DNA from: Sva-07 sp963752815
GTDB lineage: Bacteria; Actinomycetota; Acidimicrobiia; Acidimicrobiales; Ilumatobacteraceae
NCBI GenBank assembly: GCA_963752815.1
Contig: CAVVZI010000006.1
Span: 806,001-870,000 of the forward strand
Reading direction: 5' to 3'
DNA: 64,000 nt
The notes under the pieces were generated by a model. That model was not told where the DNA came from and did not search any database. It saw only the letters and a program-made list of their open reading frames with translations. The number at the start of each line of letters is the position of its first letter. Within the stretch, counting starts at the first letter, position 1. The translations under genes and the position numbers were made by a program. Shown here piece after piece: positions 27,829 to 37,565 of this stretch.

Positions 27829-29578
27829 CGCGGCGTTCGTCTGATCGGCGATTGAGCCAACCTAGCAATGACTCGGCCGCCGCCTGAGCGCGTTGACGAT
27901 CGGGATCCACCAGTGCTTCGACCTCGAGGCGGGCCTCGCGGTCATCGTCGATGGCGGCCCGGTCGGTCAACCCGGACCGTAACCGCAGCTCACGGCGCAC
28001 GGCCGCGGCGATCAGCGTGCGCGCCTCGACCTCCGGCAGCAGGTTCAGGTCGGCGACGGCGGCACGTTCGAGAACTTCGCGAGCATCGGGTGCGACGAGG
28101 TCGAGCGCGGCGGGAAAGTCGCCCCCCGACTCGGCGAGCGCGAGGAACGCCATCCGGTTCGCGTCGTCGTCGAACAGCGACTCGACCAACCACGGCGCGA
28201 TCGAGTTCCAGTCCTGGACGAGCAACACCAGGGCGGCGAACTCGGCGTTCTCCATCGGAGCACGCTGCCGGCGGGTTGGCACCTGGATCGACGGGTGCTT
28301 CAACCCGCGCTCGGCCAACCGGACGAGGTCGGCGACCGGCAGCCCCACCCGAGCCGCCACTTCGCCGGCGTAGAGCTTGCGGACGTTCGGGTTCGGATGC
28401 TCGTTGACGACCGCCATCGCCTCCTCCGCCAACCGCGCCCGCTGCTCGGGCGTGTCGGCGGCGCGGGCGTGCAGCGTCCGCTGCAGGCGAAATCCGAGGA
28501 ACGGCACCGACGACGCCACCGACGCGCCCAACGCATCCGGATCGGTCTGGGCGAGCTCTCCCGGGTCCTTCCCCTGCGGCAGCGCGGCGACCGAGACCTC
28601 CACGGCGTGCTTCTGCTCCCACTCGTAGAACCGCTCGGCGGCACCCTGTCCGGCGGCGTCGGCGTCGAACGCCAGCACGACCTTGCTCGCATACCGCTTC
28701 AGCAGGCGGACGTGTTCCTCGGTCAGCGCGGTGCCACACGTGGCAACGGCTCTCGGCACACCCGCCCGGTGGAACCCGATCACGTCGGTGTAGCCCTCGC
28801 ACACCACCACCTGATCGGCCCGTGCGATGTCGGCCTTCGCCCAGTTCAGCCCGTACAGCGTCTTCGACTTGCTGTAGATCGCCGTCTCCGCGGAGTTCTT
28901 GTACTTCGCCGGGTCGTCCGACCCCGGCAGGATGCGGCCGCCGAACGCGAGCGCTTCGCCCGACTCGGAGAAGATCGGGAACATCACCCGCGCCCGGAAC
29001 GAGTCCTGCATCTTGTTGCGCTTGTTGCGGAAGGCGAGCCCGATGTCCTGCAACACCGCCGGGGGTACGGCGAGATCACGGCTCAACGCGTCCCAGTCGT
29101 CGGGCGCCCATCCGATCTTGAACTGCCGCGCCACCTCACCCGCCAGACCCCGCTGACGCAGGTAGTCGCGCGCCGGTCGCGCGTCCGGATCGTCGAGCAG
29201 GCGCTGGTGGTACCACTCGACCGCGCGCTGCATCGCCTCGGTCAGCTCCTTGCGCCGAGCGCGCTCCTTCGACTGGCCGGTCGAGGTGTACGTGAGCTGC
29301 ATCCCCGCCTTGGCCGCGAGGTGCTCGACGGCACCGGGAAAGTCGAGGTGTTCGATCTCCTGGACGAACGTGAACACGTCGCCGGCCGCCTGGCAACCGA
29401 AGCACTTGTAGCGGCCGGTCTCCTCGCGGACGTTGAACGATCCGCTCTTCTCGGCATGGAACGGGCACAGACCCACCCAGTTCCGCCCGACGCGCTTCAA
29501 CGCCACGTACTGCTGGATCGTGTCGACGATCGACACCGTCGAACGCAACCGTTCGATGTCGTCGTCCTGGATCCCCAT
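27815..29578 (-). CDS. dnaG: DNA primase
   Basis: 587 residues from ATG 29578. The N-terminal zinc-binding domain has CPFH and CFGC ligands (near residues 38-64), the TOPRIM domain has VVCEGYTDVIG and AFDADAAGQG, and the C-terminal helicase-binding part is present but divergent. It makes RNA primers at the replication fork. A TAGTCT -10-like element 9 nt before the start suggests a leaderless or near-leaderless transcript. The frame is intact throughout. Confidence 0.95.
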   Translation of the reverse strand: MGIQDDDIERLRSTVSIVDTIQQYVALKRVGRNWVGLCPFHAEKSGSFNVREETGRYKCFGCQAAGDVFTFVQEIEHLDFPGAVEHLAAKAGMQLTYTSTGQSKERARRKELTEAMQRAVEWYHQRLLDDPDARPARDYLRQRGLAGEVARQFKIGWAPDDWDALSRDLAVPPAVLQDIGLAFRNKRNKMQDSFRARVMFPIFSESGEALAFGGRILPGSDDPAKYKNSAETAIYSKSKTLYGLNWAKADIARADQVVVCEGYTDVIGFHRAGVPRAVATCGTALTEEHVRLLKRYASKVVLAFDADAAGQGAAERFYEWEQKHAVEVSVAALPQGKDPGELAQTDPDALGASVASSVPFLGFRLQRTLHARAADTPEQRARLAEEAMAVVNEHPNPNVRKLYAGEVAARVGLPVADLVRLAERGLKHPSIQVPTRRQRAPMENAEFAALVLLVQDWNSIAPWLVESLFDDDANRMAFLALAESGGDFPAALDLVAPDAREVLERAAVADLNLLPEVEARTLIAAAVRRELRLRSGLTDRAAIDDDREARLEVEALVDPDRQRAQAAAESLLGWLNRRSDERRGGAS

Positions 29579-29608
29579 GGTCGGGTCAGACTATTGGGCG
29601 GGCTCCAA

Positions 29609-30670
29609 CTATGGGGAGGGGTCGGACGACACGTCCGGCGCCGGGCTCTCCTCCGAGAACGCCTGGCCGGCGATCTCGTTCTGCTCCTCGTTCCTGGTGG
29701 CCTTCAGCGAGAACCCGATCGACGCGGCCAGCACGATGGCGATCACCATCAGCGAGAGCCAGGTGGGGATGTGGTACCACTCGGCGATCAGCATCTTGAC
29801 GCCGACGAAGGCGAGGATGATGGCCAGCCCCTCCTGCAGGTACGCGAAGCGCGAGTGCATGTCGGCGAGCAGGAAGTACAACGCCCGCAGGCCGAGAATC
29901 GCGAACGCGTTCGACGCGAACACGATGAACTGCTCGTGGCTCACCGCCAGCACCGCCGGCACCGAGTCGACGGCGAAGATCACGTCGGTCGCCTCGACCA
30001 GTATCAACACGGCGAACAACGGGGTCGCCACGCGCTTGGCATTGCGCTTGGTGAACAGCTTCTGGCCGTCGTACTCGTCGGTCGACGGCACGATCTTGTT
30101 GACGGCCTTGAAGAACTTCGAGTCGGCCGGATCGGCGTGCTCGTCGTCGCCGAACATCAACTTCCCCGCGGTGTACAGCAGGAACGCGCCGAACACGTAG
30201 AGGATCCAGTCGAACTTCTCGATGAGTGCGACCCCGGCGAAGATGAAGATCGCCCGCAGCATCAACGCCCCGAAGATGCCCCAGAACAGCACCCGGTGCT
30301 GGTACTTCAGCGGCACCAGGAAGTGGCCCATGATCAACGCCCAGACGAAGACGTTGTCGATGCTGAGCGACTTCTCGATCAGGTAGCCGGAGATGTACTC
30401 CCCGCCCGCCGCCGCCCCGAACCACCAGATGATCACCCCGGTGAAGGCGACACCGATGCTGATCCAGACGGCCGATTCGATCGCCGCTTCCTTCGTGTGC
30501 ACCTCGTGCGCCTCGCGGTGCACCACCAGCAGATCGACGAGCAGCAACGTGAAGATCAGCGCAAGCAGCGCGATCCACTGCCAGTTGTGGACCGTGATGT
30601 CGACGAATTTGCCGCTGCCCTCAGCGGCCGACAACAGCCGGGGTGACGATGCGAGGAACGCCGGGGTCAA
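29609..30670 (-). CDS. TerC/Alx-family membrane protein
   Basis: About 353 residues with seven to nine membrane helices. The family motifs are EKSLSIDNVFVWALI and EATDVIFAVDSVPAV, both carrying the acidic residues proposed to bind a metal ion (Mn2+ export in Alx/MeeF-type proteins). The start is uncertain. A TTG at 30670 overlaps the ppdK stop as TTGA, consistent with coupling; an ATG at 30739 would overlap ppdK by 73 nt. Probable metal exporter. Confidence 0.85.
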   Translation of the reverse strand: MTPAFLASSPRLLSAAEGSGKFVDITVHNWQWIALLALIFTLLLVDLLVVHREAHEVHTKEAAIESAVWISIGVAFTGVIIWWFGAAAGGEYISGYLIEKSLSIDNVFVWALIMGHFLVPLKYQHRVLFWGIFGALMLRAIFIFAGVALIEKFDWILYVFGAFLLYTAGKLMFGDDEHADPADSKFFKAVNKIVPSTDEYDGQKLFTKRNAKRVATPLFAVLILVEATDVIFAVDSVPAVLAVSHEQFIVFASNAFAILGLRALYFLLADMHSRFAYLQEGLAIILAFVGVKMLIAEWYHIPTWLSLMVIAIVLAASIGFSLKATRNEEQNEIAGQAFSEESPAPDVSSDPSP

Positions 30671-33314
30671 CGTTGGGCCGACGCGATCACCGATTGCGCC
30701 GCCGCGAGGCGGGCGATCGGAACTCGGAACGGCGAGCACGACACGTAGTCGAGCCCGGCGTCGTAGAACAACTGGATCGATTCGGGGTCACCGCCGTGCT
30801 CGCCGCACACGCCGAGCTTCAGCTTCGGCTTCGTGGCCCGGCCGCGCTCGGCGCCCATTCGGACGAGGTCGCCGACGCCCGTCTGGTCGATCGTGTCGAA
30901 CGGGTTCCGCTTCAACAGTCCCTGCTCGAGGTAGGCGGGCATCATCCGGCTCTCGACGTCGTCACGCGAGAACCCGAACGTCAACTGCGTGAGGTCGTTC
31001 GTGCCGAAGCTGAAGAAGTCCGACTCCTCCGCCAGTTCATCGGCGCGGATCGCCGCACGCGGCGTCTCGATCATCGTGCCGATCGTGATCGTCGGCTTCT
31101 TCTTCAAGCCCTTGACGGCAATGTCGATCTCGTCTTGGACCCACGACCGGGCGAGCGCCAACTCCTCACGGGTCACGGTGAGCGGGATCATGATCTCGAC
31201 GATCGGGTTGAGCCCGCGTTTGCGCAGCGACGCGGCCGCGGCGAGCAACGCCCGCACCTGCATCGCGTACAGGCCCGGCTTGATCACGCCCAAGCGCACG
31301 CCACGGGTACCGATCATCGGGTTGTGCTCGGCCCAGCTCTCGGCTGCCTTCAGCTCGAGTTTCTCCTGCTCGTCGAGTCCGCTCCCGGCCTCCTTCACGC
31401 GCAACTCCTCCACCGACGGGAGGAACTCGTGGAGTGGCGGATCGAGCAGGCGGATCGTGACGGGAAGCCCGTCCATCGCTTCGAGGATCTCCTCGAAGTC
31501 GATCTGCTGCACCCGGCCGAGTTCGGCGAGCGCCGCCTCTTCCTCGGCGTCGGTCTGGGCGAGGATCATCTTGCGCACGACCGGCAAGCGATCGGGGGCG
31601 AGGAACATGTGCTCGGTGCGGCACAGCCCGATGCCCTCGGCACCCAGGTTGCGGGCGTTGGTGGCGTCCTCACCGGTGTCGGCGTTGGCGCGCACGGCGA
31701 GCTTGCCCTTGCGCACCTGATCGGCCCACGTGAGCAGTGTGCTGAACTCGGCCGGCGGCTTGGCGTCCTCGAGGACCATCGCCCCGAGCACGATGTCGCC
31801 GGTGGTGCCGTCGAGCGAGATGACGTCGCCCTTGTTCACGACCACGTCACCGACCGTGAACTGGTCGCCCTTGATCTTGATCGCTTCGGCGCCGACGATG
31901 GCGGGCGTACCCCAACCACGGGCGACGACGGCGGCGTGCGACACGAGTCCGCCACGAGCGGTGAGGATGCCTTCGGCGACCATCATGCCGTGCACGTCTT
32001 CGGGGCTGGTCTCGTTGCGCACGAGGATGACCTTCTCGCCGCGCCTCGGCGGCGGTGGCCGCCTCGTCGGCGGTGAAGTACACGGCGCCGACGGCGGCGC
32101 CCGGCGACGCGGCGAGGCCCGGTCGCGAGCACCTTGCCCTTCTCGGCGAACTGCGGGTGCAGCACGGCGTCGAGGTGCTCGTCGGTGACGCGGGTGAGCG
32201 CCTCCTCGCGGGAGATCTTCCAGCGCTTGTCCCCCTTGCCGGTGCCCTTGGTCATGTCGACGGCCATCCGCAGCGCGGCGGCGCCGGTGCGCTTGCCGAC
32301 GCGGGTCTGCAACATCCAGAGCTTGCCCTGATCGATCGTGAACTCGGTGTCGCACATGTCGCGGTAGTGCGCCTCGAGCCGATCGAAGATCGCCAGCAGT
32401 TCGTCGTGGATCGTCGGGAACACCTGACTGAGGTGGTCGAGATCCTGCGTGTTGCGGATGCCCGCCACCACGTCCTCACCCTGGGCGTTGACGAGGAAGT
32501 CGCCGTACGGCTTGTTCTCGCCGGTCGCCGCGTTGCGCGTGAAACCGACGCCCGTACCGGAGTTGTCGTCGCGGTTGCCGAACACCATCGCCTGCACGTT
32601 GACCGCGGTGCCGAGGGTGTGCTCGATGCGCTCGCGCACCCGGTAGGCGATCGCCCGGGGGCCGTTCCACGACCGGAACACGGCCTCGACCGCGCCGCGC
32701 AGCTGTGCCGTCGGGTTCTGCGGGAACGCCTTGCCGGTCGCTTCCTTGACGACGGCCTTGTAGTGCTCGCACAGCTGCTTCAGTTCGGCGGCACCGATCT
32801 CGGCGTCGGTCTTCACGCCGGCATGCTCACGCGCCGCTTCGAGCGGATGGTCGAACTTCTCGCCGTCGACGCCGAGCACGATGCGCCCGTACATCGCGAT
32901 GAACCGGCGGTAGCTGTCGTAGGCGAAGCGCTCGTCGGCGGTCGCCTTGGCCAGGCCCTTCACGCTCTTGTCGTTGAGCCCGAGGTTGAGGACCGTGTCC
33001 ATCATGCCCGGCATCGAGAACTTGGCGCCCGAGCGAACCGACACGAGCAGCGGATCGTCGGCGTCGCCGAGCGTGCGCTTCATCTGCTTCTCGAGCTTGG
33101 CGACCTGCTTGGCGATCTCGTCGTCGAGCCCCTTCGGCCAGCCGCCCTCCATGTAGGCGCGGCACGCATCGGTCGAAATCGTGAACCCGGGGGGCACCGG
33201 CAGCTTCAACACGCTCGTCATCTCGGCGAGGTTGGCGCCCTTCCCGCCGAGGAGATCTTTGTACTCCATCGGGGGGCGGCGGTGCTTGTGATCGAAGGCA
33301 TAGACGTAGGTCAC
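30667..33314 (-). CDS. ppdK: Pyruvate, phosphate dikinase (two frameshifts near 32120 and 32045)
   Basis: GTG 33314 start (VTYVYAFDHKHR). The N-terminal ATP-grasp domain (LLGGKGANLAEMTS, SVRSGAKFSMPGMMDTVLN), the phosphohistidine domain (TARGGLVSHAAVVARG with the catalytic His) and the C-terminal PEP/pyruvate barrel (EHMFLAPDRL, GTNDLTQLTFG, LGVCGEHGGDP with the catalytic Cys) are complete, ~880 residues. Two +1 shifts around the linker (ATGLAASPG region and the EKVILV region) break the frame; the span is 3n+2. It interconverts pyruvate and PEP with ATP and Pi, and pairs functionally with the pyruvate:ferredoxin enzyme. TAGACT 8 nt before GTG suggests a leaderless mRNA. Confidence 0.93.
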
Positions 33315-33322
33315 GGTGGTCG

Positions 33323-33400
33323 AGTCTAGGTGAGCCCTCCGCGGTGCAACCCGAACCGGCGGCGAACCGATCGGCCAGTAGGCCCCCCTGCCCCTAGCCT
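33323..33400. promoter_or_regulatory. Divergent leaderless promoters for ppdK and the M50 protease
   Basis: Minus strand: TAGACT at 33323-33328, 8 nt before the ppdK GTG, with a TTGCAC-like -35 15 bp further out. Plus strand: TAGCCT at 33395-33400, 8 nt before ATG 33409. Neither gene has a Shine-Dalgarno sequence at normal distance. The layout fits transcription starting at, or a base from, the start codon in both directions. Confidence 0.5.
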
Positions 33401-33408
33401 GGGCATCG

Positions 33409-34536
33409 ATGTTCCGGCTGCTCGGGTTCCCCGTCCACATTCGCGCCGGGTTCATCACGTTCATGGTGCTGATCGTGCTGCTGTACGGCAGCGAGTTCGG
33501 GCTCTGGCTCGCCGGAGCACTGTTCGTGTTCACCCTGATCCACGAACTCGGTCACGCGCTCGCCGCGCGAGCTACGGGCGCCGAGGCCGAGATCTCGCTC
33601 AACTTCCTCGCCGGGTATGCGTCCTACCGGCCGACACGACCGATCTCCCGGCTCGAGCGCGCCGGCATCTCGTTCGCCGGGCCGGCCGTCCAGATCGTCA
33701 CGAGCCTCGCGGTGCTGTTCGCGATGGGCGTCAACCCGACCGATCGGTTCTCGATCGACGACTCTCCCGCGAGCTGGGCGATCTGGTGGGCGGGGCCGAT
33801 GATCGGGCTCCTCAACCTCATCCCGGTCCTGCCGCTCGACGGCGGCAACATCGTGCTGACCGGCCTCGACCGGCTCGTCGGCAAGCGGTCGCGCCTGTGG
33901 ATGCTCTACTTCTCGCTCGCCGTCACCGGCGTGTTCGCCGCCCTGTGCGTCACCTCCGACCGTGCCCGCGGCCTGTTCGTGTTCGTCGGGTTCCTGCTCG
34001 TCACCCAGCTGCAGATGCTCGGCGCCGCCAAGCCGCAGACGTCACCGTGGAACGACGCCCGTCTCGCGCTCGCTGCCGGGAAGGCCGGCAAGGCCCGCCG
34101 CATCCTCGTCACCGCATTGAGCAACCCCCGGCCCGACGTGCGCCCCATCGCCGCACCGATGTCGGTCGACGACGCCACCGCGCTGATCGATCTCCTCCCC
34201 GATCCCCTGCCGTTCGGTGACGCCCTGAACGAATACGTGCTGTCGAACGAGTTGATCCGCATCGGTCGCTTCGAGGAGGCCGCCCACTACTCGGCGGCGA
34301 GCTTCGAACGCCACCCGCAGTCCCTCGCTGCCGCGAACGTGGCCCGCGCGGCCGGTGCGCTCGGCGACCAGGTCACCGCGATCGGCTGGCTCCGCGCGGC
34401 CGCCGACGCCGGCACCGCGCCGAGCGGTGTGGCGAACATCATCGACCACGCCCCCGAACTCGCCGGCCTGCGCCATCACCCCCAGGTCACCGCGATCCGC
34501 CACACGCTGATCCTCCCCGGCCTCCCCACCCCCTGA
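33409..34536 (+). CDS. Site-2-protease-type (M50) membrane metalloprotease with C-terminal helical domain
   Basis: 375 residues. The zinc motif HELGH lies in the second membrane helix (near residue 45) and a conserved NLIPVLPLDGG supplies the distal ligand; five or six membrane segments in all. The C-terminal ~150 residues (ARLALAAGKAGKARRILV, FEEAAHYSAASFERHPQ) are alpha-helical and TPR-like. It probably cleaves substrates within the membrane. The target is unknown. A TAGCCT box 8 nt before ATG suggests a leaderless transcript. Confidence 0.85.
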   Translation: MFRLLGFPVHIRAGFITFMVLIVLLYGSEFGLWLAGALFVFTLIHELGHALAARATGAEAEISLNFLAGYASYRPTRPISRLERAGISFAGPAVQIVTSLAVLFAMGVNPTDRFSIDDSPASWAIWWAGPMIGLLNLIPVLPLDGGNIVLTGLDRLVGKRSRLWMLYFSLAVTGVFAALCVTSDRARGLFVFVGFLLVTQLQMLGAAKPQTSPWNDARLALAAGKAGKARRILVTALSNPRPDVRPIAAPMSVDDATALIDLLPDPLPFGDALNEYVLSNELIRIGRFEEAAHYSAASFERHPQSLAAANVARAAGALGDQVTAIGWLRAAADAGTAPSGVANIIDHAPELAGLRHHPQVTAIRHTLILPGLPTP

Positions 34537-34633
34537 GTTCCGGCCATTCGCCCGAAAATGCCCGAATTCGGCCGCGCTGCAGCGAACGATTCCAGGCATC
34601 TTTCGGTCGGTTTCGTGGTCGGGTCGGGTCCGG

Positions 34634-35329
34634 TCAGCGGAGGTGGTCGGGAAGCGCGCCGAGTTCGTGGCCGCGTTTGATCGTCGCCAGGGCGTGCGTG
34701 GTGCCGACACTCGTGATCGTGCCGATCGTGACGCCGGACGTGTCGACGACGGGGTGACCGACGGCGGTGCCGAGCGGCACGTCCGAGCCGATCGCCAGGA
34801 CCCGCAACGACGAGGGCGCTTCGGCGCCGCGGCTGTCCATGCGCTCGACCAGTTCCTGGCCCGGGTAGCAACCCTTGGTGAAGTTCACCGCCACGCCGGT
34901 CATGCCGGTGACCGCCGGAATGGTCTCGCCCGGCACGATCTCGTAGCCCATCCGCGGCCAACCGGCGGCGATGCGGGCGTCCTCGTTCGTCGACGCCGGC
35001 TCGGCGACGGCGGACTCGACCAATTCGACCTCGGCGTCGACGCGGATCTTGAACCGCCGCAGCCGCGCGGCGAGCACCTCGCCGAACCCGGCGTCGACGT
35101 CGAACGTGAACTCGTCGTCACCCGTTCGAGTGATCCGTGCCAACGTGTTGACCTTGCCCGTCGGCTCGAGCACGAGTGTCCACGCGGCCTCCCCCACCGC
35201 CAGGGCCTGCACGTCCTGGGCGACCTGCGAGTGGAGGTACGACAGCGCGTCCTTGCCGCGCACCATCACATGATCGCGCTCGGTCGGATCGATGAACGAC
35301 GGATGCAGGATCGACGGCGTGTTGTCCAT
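34634..35329 (-). CDS. ygfZ: YgfZ/GcvT-like folate-binding protein
   Basis: 231 residues, ATG 35329. The YgfZ signature KGCYPGQELVERM is present near residue 152, and the first part (RDHVMVRGKDALSYLHSQVAQDV) matches the aminomethyltransferase-like fold. Such proteins support repair or assembly of some iron-sulfur enzymes in a folate-dependent way. It is followed by a 97-bp gap to the convergent M50 gene. The gene to its right is divergent. Confidence 0.9.
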   Translation of the reverse strand: MDNTPSILHPSFIDPTERDHVMVRGKDALSYLHSQVAQDVQALAVGEAAWTLVLEPTGKVNTLARITRTGDDEFTFDVDAGFGEVLAARLRRFKIRVDAEVELVESAVAEPASTNEDARIAAGWPRMGYEIVPGETIPAVTGMTGVAVNFTKGCYPGQELVERMDSRGAEAPSSLRVLAIGSDVPLGTAVGHPVVDTSGVTIGTITSVGTTHALATIKRGHELGALPDHLR

Positions 35330-35379
35330 GGTGTCAGTCTGTCGTGAACGCGGGTTCGTCGTGGCACACTGCGAATGCC

Positions 35380-35955
35380 ATGACTGGTGACAGCGTGTAC
35401 TTCGGAGACGCGACCCCGCAGAGCCTCGCCCAGCGAGCGGTCGACATGTTCCTCACGCTCGTGCGACGCGGGACGGCGCTCGCGGTGGGCACGCTCGCGG
35501 TGGTCTCGTTCATCTGCGTCGGCAGCTTCGTGCTCGGCCTCGCCGCGCTCTCCGCAGACAACCGGAACGCCTGGATCGCCATCGGCGGCGTCTTCGTCGT
35601 GGTCGGCATCGGCGCGGTCGCCCTGGCCATCTTCCGGTTGTGGCTCGTGAAGCGCAGTGCCACCGAACTCGTCGTCGAGGTCCAACAGCTGCTGGTCGGC
35701 GACCGCAAGACCGAACGCGTCGTCATCGACACGATCGAGGCGTCCGAAAAGGTGCAGGACCAGAGTGCGGTCGTGATGTCGCGCCAGTTCTTCACGCTGC
35801 GCGACTCGATCGACGGACGGGGCGCGCAGTTCATCGCCCTCGCCTACGCCCTCCGGGCGATGACGACGTTCCCGTTCCTCATGCTCGTGGCGACCACGGT
35901 CACGGTCGTGTTCGCCACGCTCGCCGTCATCTTCACCGGCATCCTCATCTTCTGA
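35380..35955 (+). CDS. Membrane protein of unknown function
   Basis: 191 residues from ATG 35380 (MTGDSVYFGDATPQ). Two membrane helices near residues 30-55 and 60-80 (LAVGTLAVVSFICVGSFVL, GVFVVVGIGAVALAIF), a ~75-residue soluble helical loop, and a C-terminal pair of helices (MTTFPFLMLVATTVTVVF, AVIFTGILIF). No motif was recognised. Start is inferred from the first Met after the divergent gene. Confidence 0.6.
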   Translation: MTGDSVYFGDATPQSLAQRAVDMFLTLVRRGTALAVGTLAVVSFICVGSFVLGLAALSADNRNAWIAIGGVFVVVGIGAVALAIFRLWLVKRSATELVVEVQQLLVGDRKTERVVIDTIEASEKVQDQSAVVMSRQFFTLRDSIDGRGAQFIALAYALRAMTTFPFLMLVATTVTVVFATLAVIFTGILIF

Positions 35956-35959
35956 CCCG

Positions 35960-36038
35960 AACCTGTCTCGTGGGGTCAGGCACTTCGCGACAGGTTGCGT
36001 GCACCTGTCGCGAAGTGCCTGACCCCGCGCAACAGGTT
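35960..36038. repeat. Two inverted copies of the 37-nt palindromic repeat filling a convergent gap
   Basis: Unit 2 spans 35960-35996 and unit 3 spans 36003-36038; they face each other. Each begins AACCTGT or ACCTGT and ends ACAGGTT, with CTGACCCC or its complement GGGGTCAG inside. Together they fill the 81 bp between the membrane-protein stop (35955) and the trpE stop codon (36037-36039), touching the latter. The arrangement can form a long cruciform/terminator-like structure. Same family as 15891-15927. Confidence 0.8.
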
Positions 36039-37563
36039 ACGCGGGGGTGCCGGACTGGCGGCGGGCGGTGGTCATGCGGCGGGCGGCCGGGATCGCCGCG
36101 AGCAGGGCGGCCGCCTTGTTGCGGCACTCGAGATCCTCGTCGTCGGGGACCGAATCGGCCACGATGCCGGCGCCGGCCTGGAGGCTCGCCCGCTTACCGT
36201 CGCCGCTGACGAACATCGTGCGGATCGCGATCGCCGTGTCGAGGTTGCCCGACCAGTCGACGTAGCCGACCACGCCCGCGTACGGTCCGCGCTTGACGGG
36301 TTCGAGCTCGTCGATGATCTCCATCGCCCGCACCTTCGGCGCACCGCTGACCGTGCCCGCCGGCAGGGTCGCCCGCAGGACGTCGATCGCACCGAGACCG
36401 TCGCGCAGCGAGCCCGACACCTGCGACGTCAGGTGCATGACGTGGCTGTACCGCTCGAGCGTCATCAGCTCGTCGACGTGGACCGTGCCGAACTGCGCGA
36501 CCCGGCCCACGTCGTTGCGGGCGAGGTCGACCAGCATCACGTGCTCGGCGCGCTCCTTCGGATGCTCGCTCAACTCCGCGGCCATCCGCCGATCGTGTTC
36601 CTCGGTCGACCCGCGTCGCCGTGTACCGGCGATCGGGCGCGAGATCACCCGGCGGTCGAGCAACTGCACCATCGGCTCGGGCGACGACCCGACGATCGTC
36701 AACTCGGGATGGCGCACGAAGTACATGTACGGCGACGGGTTCACCTGGCGGAGCACCCGGTACACGTCGAACGGGTCGGCATCGAGCTCGAGGTCGTACC
36801 GCTGGGCCAGCACCACCTGGAAGATGTCGCCGGCGACGACGTACTCCTTGGCCACCTCGACCGCCTGCTGGTACAGCCCGCCGGGCATCGACGACACGAG
36901 GTGCGGGAGCTCGTCGTCGGGCGACGGTGGCTCGACGGGTGTGTAGGCGAGCGGCCGGGCCAGATCGGCGACCGCCTGCTCGACCCGCTCGATCGCCGCG
37001 TCGTAGGCCGCGTCGAGTTCGTCGACCGACAGCCCGAGCGTCGGCACGCTCTCGATGAGGTACACCCGCTGGCGCCAGTGGTCGAACGCCGCCAGCGACC
37101 CGATCACCGACATCACGGCGTCGGGATAGTCCCGGTCGTCCGGGGGGACGTCGGGCAGGTGCTCGACCTCGCGGATCACGTCGTAGCCGAGGTACCCCAT
37201 CACCCCGCCGTGCAGCGGGGGCAGATCGTCGAACGTGGGGCTCGAATGGATCGCGAGCAGCGCCTCGAGGGCGGCGAGGATGCCTTCGCCCGTCGGGATC
37301 CCGTCGGGCAGCGTGCCGTCGAGTTCGACGACGCCGTTGCGCGACACGATGGTGGCGGTCGGATTGCGGCCGACGAACGAGAACCGCGCCCAGCGCTCCG
37401 CGCCCTCCACCGACTCGAGCAGGAAGCCCGGCCCGTCGCCGACGAGCTTGACGTAGGCGGCGACCGGCGTTTCGAGGTCGGCGAGCACCGACGTCCACAC
37501 CGGCACGATCGTGTGCTCGGCCGCGTGCGCGTGGAAGTCCTCGCGGGTCGGAAGGATCCTCAT
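36037..37563 (-). CDS. trpE: Anthranilate synthase component I
   Basis: 508 residues. The feedback-inhibition motif LLES-x10-S (LLESVEGAERWARFS) is near residue 48. Chorismate-binding signatures are present: RPIAGTRRRG, VMLVDLARNDVGRV, PAGTVSGAPKVRAMEI and LQAGAGIVADSVP. It makes anthranilate from chorismate with a glutaminase partner (trpG), which is not in the window. It starts 2 nt after hisI, so histidine and tryptophan genes share a transcript here. Confidence 0.95.
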   Translation of the reverse strand: MRILPTREDFHAHAAEHTIVPVWTSVLADLETPVAAYVKLVGDGPGFLLESVEGAERWARFSFVGRNPTATIVSRNGVVELDGTLPDGIPTGEGILAALEALLAIHSSPTFDDLPPLHGGVMGYLGYDVIREVEHLPDVPPDDRDYPDAVMSVIGSLAAFDHWRQRVYLIESVPTLGLSVDELDAAYDAAIERVEQAVADLARPLAYTPVEPPSPDDELPHLVSSMPGGLYQQAVEVAKEYVVAGDIFQVVLAQRYDLELDADPFDVYRVLRQVNPSPYMYFVRHPELTIVGSSPEPMVQLLDRRVISRPIAGTRRRGSTEEHDRRMAAELSEHPKERAEHVMLVDLARNDVGRVAQFGTVHVDELMTLERYSHVMHLTSQVSGSLRDGLGAIDVLRATLPAGTVSGAPKVRAMEIIDELEPVKRGPYAGVVGYVDWSGNLDTAIAIRTMFVSGDGKRASLQAGAGIVADSVPDDEDLECRNKAAALLAAIPAARRMTTARRQSGTPA

Positions 37564-37565
37564 CG

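Noticed and set aside
28295..30646. A 783-codon open frame on the plus strand across dnaG and terC
   Set aside because: It is antisense to two well-conserved genes and its composition is that of a GC-rich shadow frame.
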